Made by a program: the position numbers and the translations under genes. Shown in pieces: positions 59,750-64,000 of a DNA stretch of 64,000 bases. The notes under the pieces are model-generated. The model worked only from the letters and a program-made list of their open reading frames with translations. It made no database searches and was not told the DNA's origin. Each line of letters begins with the position of its first letter. Position 1 is the first letter of the stretch. The stretch is from Cinclus cinclus (lineage: Eukaryota; Chordata; Aves; Passeriformes; Cinclidae). The stretch covers positions 20,273,662-20,337,661 of the forward strand of contig NC_085050.1 of assembly GCF_963662255.1 (NCBI RefSeq), read 5' to 3'.

Positions 59750-61076
59750 AATTAGAAAGAATGTGGAACACTTAACGGAACAGTTGATATTGAGTGTCAT
59801 CACACAGCCCTTACAGGATGGCCAGGGGATCAGACCCAGCCAGTGTGGGTTTAGGAGGGGCAGGTTGTGTTTGACCAACCTGGTCTCCTTTTATGACCAG
59901 GTGACCCACCTGGTGAATGCAGGAAAGGCTGTGGATGTTGTGCACCTGAACTTCAGCAAGGCCTTTGACAGTCTCCCACAGCACACTCCTGGAAAAGCTG
60001 GCAGCCCACAGCTTGGACAGGAGCACTCTTGGCTGGGTTAAGAACTGGCTGGATGGCTGGGCCCAGAGAGTGGTGGTGAACGGTGCTGGATCCAGCTGGG
60101 GATCAGTCACCAGTGGTGTTCCTCAGGGGTCTATGCTGGGGACAGTCCTGTTCGATATTTTTATTGATGACACGAATGAGGGCACGGAGTCTTTCATTAG
60201 TAAATTTGCAGATGACACTAAGCTGGGAGCGTGTGTCCATCTGTTGGAAGGCAGGAAGGTGCTGCAGAGAGACCTGGAATGGTTGGACGGATGGGCAGAG
60301 TCCAATAGCATGAAGTGTAAGTCCAAGTGCCAAGTCCTGCATTTTGGCCACAGTGACCCCCTGCAGCGTTACAGGCTGGGGACAGTGTGGCTGGACAGTG
60401 CCCAGGCAGAAAGGGACCTGGGAGTACTGGTCCACAGCCGACTGAACATGAGCCAGCAGTGTGTCCTGGTGGCCAAGAAGGCCAATGGAATCCTGGCCTG
60501 GATCAGGAATGGTGTGGCCAGCAGGAGCAGGGGGGTCATTCTTCCTCTATACTCAGCAGTGGTGAGGTCACACCTTGAGTGCTGTGTCCAGTTCTGGGCC
60601 CCTCGGTTTAGGAAGGATGTTGAGATGCTTGAGTGCATCCAGAGGAGGCAACAAGGCTGATGAGGGGCTTGGAACAAAACCCCATGAGGAACAGCTGAGG
60701 GAGCTGGGGTTGTTTAGCCTGGGGAAAAGAGACTCAGGAGTGACCTTATCACTCTCTACAAGTCCCTGGAAGGTGTTTGTAGTCAGGGGGGATTGGTCTC
60801 TTTCACCAGGCAGCAACTGACAGAACCAGAGGACACAGTCTCAAGATGAACCAAGGGAAATATAGGTTGGATGTTAGGAAAAAGTTTTTTTATGGAAAGT
60901 GTGATAAAGTACTGAAATTATCTGCCCGGGGAGGTGGTGGAATCATCATCAATGGATGTGTTTTTAAAAAGATTGGATGTGGCACTCACTGCCATGGTTT
61001 AGGTTGAGGTGTTAGGGCATGGGTTGGACTTAATCTTGAAGGTCTCTTCCAGCTTAGTGATTCTGTGATTCTGTAA
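59750..61076 (+). mobile_element. CR1 LINE, 5'-truncated, best preserved in window
   Basis: About 1.3 kb of continuous CR1 from the reverse-transcriptase region to the tail. The 3' region reads GGAGGTGGTGGAATCATCAT, GGTTGGACTTAATCTTGAAG and GTCTCTTCCAGC, and ends in TGATTCTGTGATTCTGTAAA, the octamer tail. Frames stay open over long distances, divergence is lower than in the other copies, and the GC content stands out from the flanks. It was probably inserted later than its neighbours. It is truncated at its 5' end within ORF2, so it cannot mobilise itself. Confidence 0.97.
59760..60658 (+). pseudogene. CR1 ORF2 C-terminal fragment (reverse transcriptase)
   Basis: ORF2 of CR1 encodes endonuclease plus reverse transcriptase for target-primed reverse transcription. 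Here only the reverse-transcriptase part remains. One frame carries [27 protein letters not shown] and then leaves register near 59965-59985. The next frame continues [19 protein letters not shown] (60115-60141) and the catalytic box FADDTKLG (60205-60228), with both aspartates kept, then the thumb region to a stop at 60658-60660 (after RRQQG). A single net frameshift is the main break in about 300 codons. The endonuclease domain and N-terminal part are absent. Full-length CR1 ORF2 is roughly 900-1000 residues, so this is about a third. Confidence 0.9.
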
Positions 61077-64000
61077 ATATCTTGTATTTTGAGCAGAAGA
61101 TCTGTGCAAAGTTCAAAAGAATTGCCATGTTTTCCAGAATGGTAGGTGCAACAGATGAATAACTGAAACAAGCAAGGTAGCAGTAGGACAAGAATTTCTC
61201 TTTTGTTCCTGATTTTCAATTTCCCTGTGCTGAATTCAGTGAATAATTAGCAAGTGTTGAACTTCATGGTACCAAGCCACAACAAAAAGGAATTAATAAA
61301 GCAGTCTGGGAGTTACAATACATATTAAAAGACAGAATGTCAATTACAGACTTCAGATTTTAAATGTAGACCTTTATTAACCTGGTCACAGCACATACAG
61401 AAAACAATTTGATGAAGTTATAGGGTATCATATAACTGCCTTACAATATTCAAACAGAGGGAAAAGCTATGATCAGTAGGTTAATATCTTATTCTTCTCC
61501 ACAACTGAAGAGGGAGGGCTTTTACTGCTAAATCCCTAAATTTGAACATGAGGTTTTTCTGACCAGAAACTCAAGATTCCCAGGGGTCAGCTTTGACCCC
61601 TGGAAAATTTGCACTGTAATACAGCTGAGGTCAGGAAGTTACCCCTAATTATCACAGGTTACCTGATCAACTGGATTTAGAAATTTTATGCTAAAACAAT
61701 AAATCAGTAATTTTGAACAGAATTGGTCTGTTTATGATACAGATTTTGTTTCCTGATAAAAAAATATAATTAATTGCTTAAAATTCTTCTAAGGGTTATC
61801 TGACACATGTGTAATGATGAGAATAAATGAAGCACAGATCCTCACCAAACAAGTAATAATAGAACTGGGATCAACTGTTCTGAGTTTTACAGATATCTGT
61901 ATAACAATAGTCTGTGAGGTGTACTGAGAAATTTTGATCTTCATCTTCAGTCTTCAATTATTTCTTAGTTTTTAAGGGGGCGAAAAATCTTATTAATCTG
62001 GGTGACAGAGGAATAGTTTGATAAGGACCTCTGTCCCTTATCTTGATAAATTAAAATTCATTCTTTCATGAGAAAATTTGAAGCAATTTTAGTGGTCATT
62101 TCATGACCTGCACATATTCTATTTAAGTGTAACCACACAGGCAAAACAAAAGAAATCTGTCGGTAAGAAAAAAAAGCACACAGAGTTCTTGTAGGAAAGA
62201 AATTATAGTAGTCTTTGCCAGGTGTAAGGAATCTGCACACATTTGTCAAAAAGATACTGAATTATATAGTTTTATATTCTGATATCTACATTGAGTATAA
62301 TGGGTGGTGACTGAAAACTTTGTGGCAATAACTTCTAATGTGTGCTATCTTGTTTGCAATTTGAATTTCCCACGATTTGGCACAACGGAGTTTATTTTAG
62401 AGGTGTCAGGTGTGTTGCATTAATCCCTAGGAAAATTAATTAGAATATATTTAGTAATTGGTAAAGAAAATGAAGAGTTAATATTCTCAGCATAGTCTGA
62501 GTTTAATTTTGTATTCAAATATTGAAGTATTGTTTAAAAAGCTGGCTTATGTTTGTGTATCATTGAATGAAAAAAATATGATACTTCAGCTGTCTACATC
62601 TGATTTGAAACTTAAAACAATAATCTAGAATTCTCACTACTATGAAAAGGAGTTGTAAAAAGAGATTTTTTAAAAGTATGGAGTAATGAAAAAGACAGGA
62701 TAACACCTAATATTATGGATATTATAAAATCCTGAACTATTATAACTGTTAGTAGCTTGATGTCCCAGTACCATGACTATGTTTTATTTAGAAGAGCTGT
62801 TGATGGTCAAGAAAATATAATGACAAAATTTATTTGCAACTGGCTTGGCTTTAACTGAAGTAACTGTTCCCTCATCTGAAAGTTCCTTTCTTTTTTTTCT
62901 TCTTTTTCTTCTTTTTCTTGTTTTTTTTGTTTGTTTGTTTTTGGTTGTTGTTTTTAATTCACAGGCTAATAAAAATAGGTAGTGTATCATATCATAAAAT
63001 ATTACAGTAATGACTAAAATACATCAATGATTTCAATCTTTTCATAATTTTGCTTTGTGTTTCAAAGTAAAAAAAAAAGGTTTCCTACATAATTTAATCC
63101 TTGGCTACTCCTTGGGAAGAGAAAGAAATTTGAATTGTAAAAGGCATTTTCATTTTTCTATAAAATATTATAATCTCCTGAGTTATTAGAATTCTCCCAC
63201 TTGCCTAGAGTTATAGATATTTGTACTGCCCTTGTCCCTTTTAACTTTGGCAAGCATTAACTGGAGTCAAACACAAATTATATTATGTTCTGTGTTCAAT
63301 AAAATCTTATAAGAAACCTCTCTTTTTCTTAGTTATCCTCTAAGTCCAGCATAGTTAACCTCTATCCAGCATTCTGATATTTCTGATATTCTGAAAAATA
63401 TATAGATTATTTTTGTTTGTTTAAGCAATTGCAACTCTGCTACTGCATGTTGTATTGAAATGTAATTGTAAAAGTCACAAAAACATTTGCTGAGAAAAAT
63501 GCTTGGTGTGTTAGGACAGTTTTGTAAAAATCTGTCGTTAGCTCACATCTTGATTTATAAAGTAGTCAATCTAATACCTGCAACCTTGGCAGTGAGTTAA
63601 ATTTGTTAATTTTTTTAAAAAAATTGTTGATCTACAAAAAACAAACAAAAAACAAACAAACAAAACAAAAACAAAACTCAGAAGGCGTTTATCTGCTTAC
63701 TACATACAAAAAAATCACAGTGGGGGAAGATATCTTTAGAAAATTAAGAGTCTCAATATGTATATTAATACCTACTGCCCCTGGACTTGTGCTGCTCATA
63801 CTCGCAAAAGTCTTATTATTCATATTCCCTGCCAGCACTAAAATGTTAAGAGTTACACAGGTACTAGAATTTACCCAATTTTTTAAATGATAAAAAAATA
63901 GCATGAGCATAGAATATAAATTAGAACCTTCCCTCTCTGAGAAATGTAGGCACACACATCTTGCCTACATTCTCAGTATATTGTTTTCACTATTAACATT
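61077..64000. other. AT-rich non-coding DNA
   Basis: No gene or transposon recognised. Low-complexity tracts are a TTCTTTTTC/GTTT-rich run (62890-62945) and (CAAA)n (63638-63677). The 95-codon frame at 63603-63890 is partly built on the latter and has no known motif. Confidence 0.5.

Noticed and set aside
59811..60816. Several minus-strand frames of 67-110 codons over the CR1 copy
   Set aside because: Shadows of the plus-strand CR1 ORF2, which carries recognisable reverse-transcriptase motifs.
1..64000. tRNA, rRNA or CRISPR array
   Set aside because: No segment with a convincing tRNA B-box and acceptor pairing, no rRNA core sequence, and no regularly spaced direct repeats were seen by eye.

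Overview
The window reads as vertebrate nuclear DNA from a bird, quite possibly a songbird. It is AT-rich, non-coding and littered with 5'-truncated CR1 retrotransposons. Several CR1 copies end in the diagnostic ATTCTATG/ATTCTGTG octamer repeat. Endogenous retrovirus (ERV) LTRs of avian type and an ERVL-like pol fossil are also present. Family assignments rest on recalled consensus patterns, not on a database search. The species cannot be fixed from the sequence.

No complete protein-coding gene, tRNA, rRNA or CRISPR array is visible. The open reading frames are short, and almost all are chance, simple repeats or transposon remnants. The region is best read as a gene desert or a very long intron. 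Two short splice-bounded open segments (58540-58628, better; 1433-1536, weak) are the only candidate host exons. A dense CpG island at 19340-19890 is the only candidate host promoter.

Layout. 1-9.1 kb: AT-rich DNA with trinucleotide repeats, a GC-rich dispersed repeat broken by a 200-N gap, and an old minus-strand CR1. 9.2-13.3 kb: an LTR fragment, a CR1 carrying an internal (GAATA)n array, an ERV remnant with LTR, primer-binding site and partial second LTR, and an AT palindromic repeat. 13.3-19.3 kb: featureless. 19.3-24.4 kb: CpG island, three CR1 copies, and a decayed reverse-transcriptase fossil. 24.4-37 kb: mostly unique AT-rich DNA with two more LTRs, one with an imperfect 5-bp target duplication, and two CpG-bearing patches. 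37-49.2 kb: three CR1 copies, a TATA-containing LTR-like block, (TA)n, and a ~1.5 kb LTR with a GC-rich core and a tRNA-Gly-like primer-binding site. 49.2-57.6 kb: featureless. 57.6-61.1 kb: minus-strand CR1, an LTR-like tail, the best exon candidate, and the least decayed CR1, whose ORF2 carries one frameshift. 61.1-64 kb: AT-rich DNA.

No new biological system can be shown here. The items most worth checking are the 58.5 kb exon candidate, the CpG island and the long LTR.
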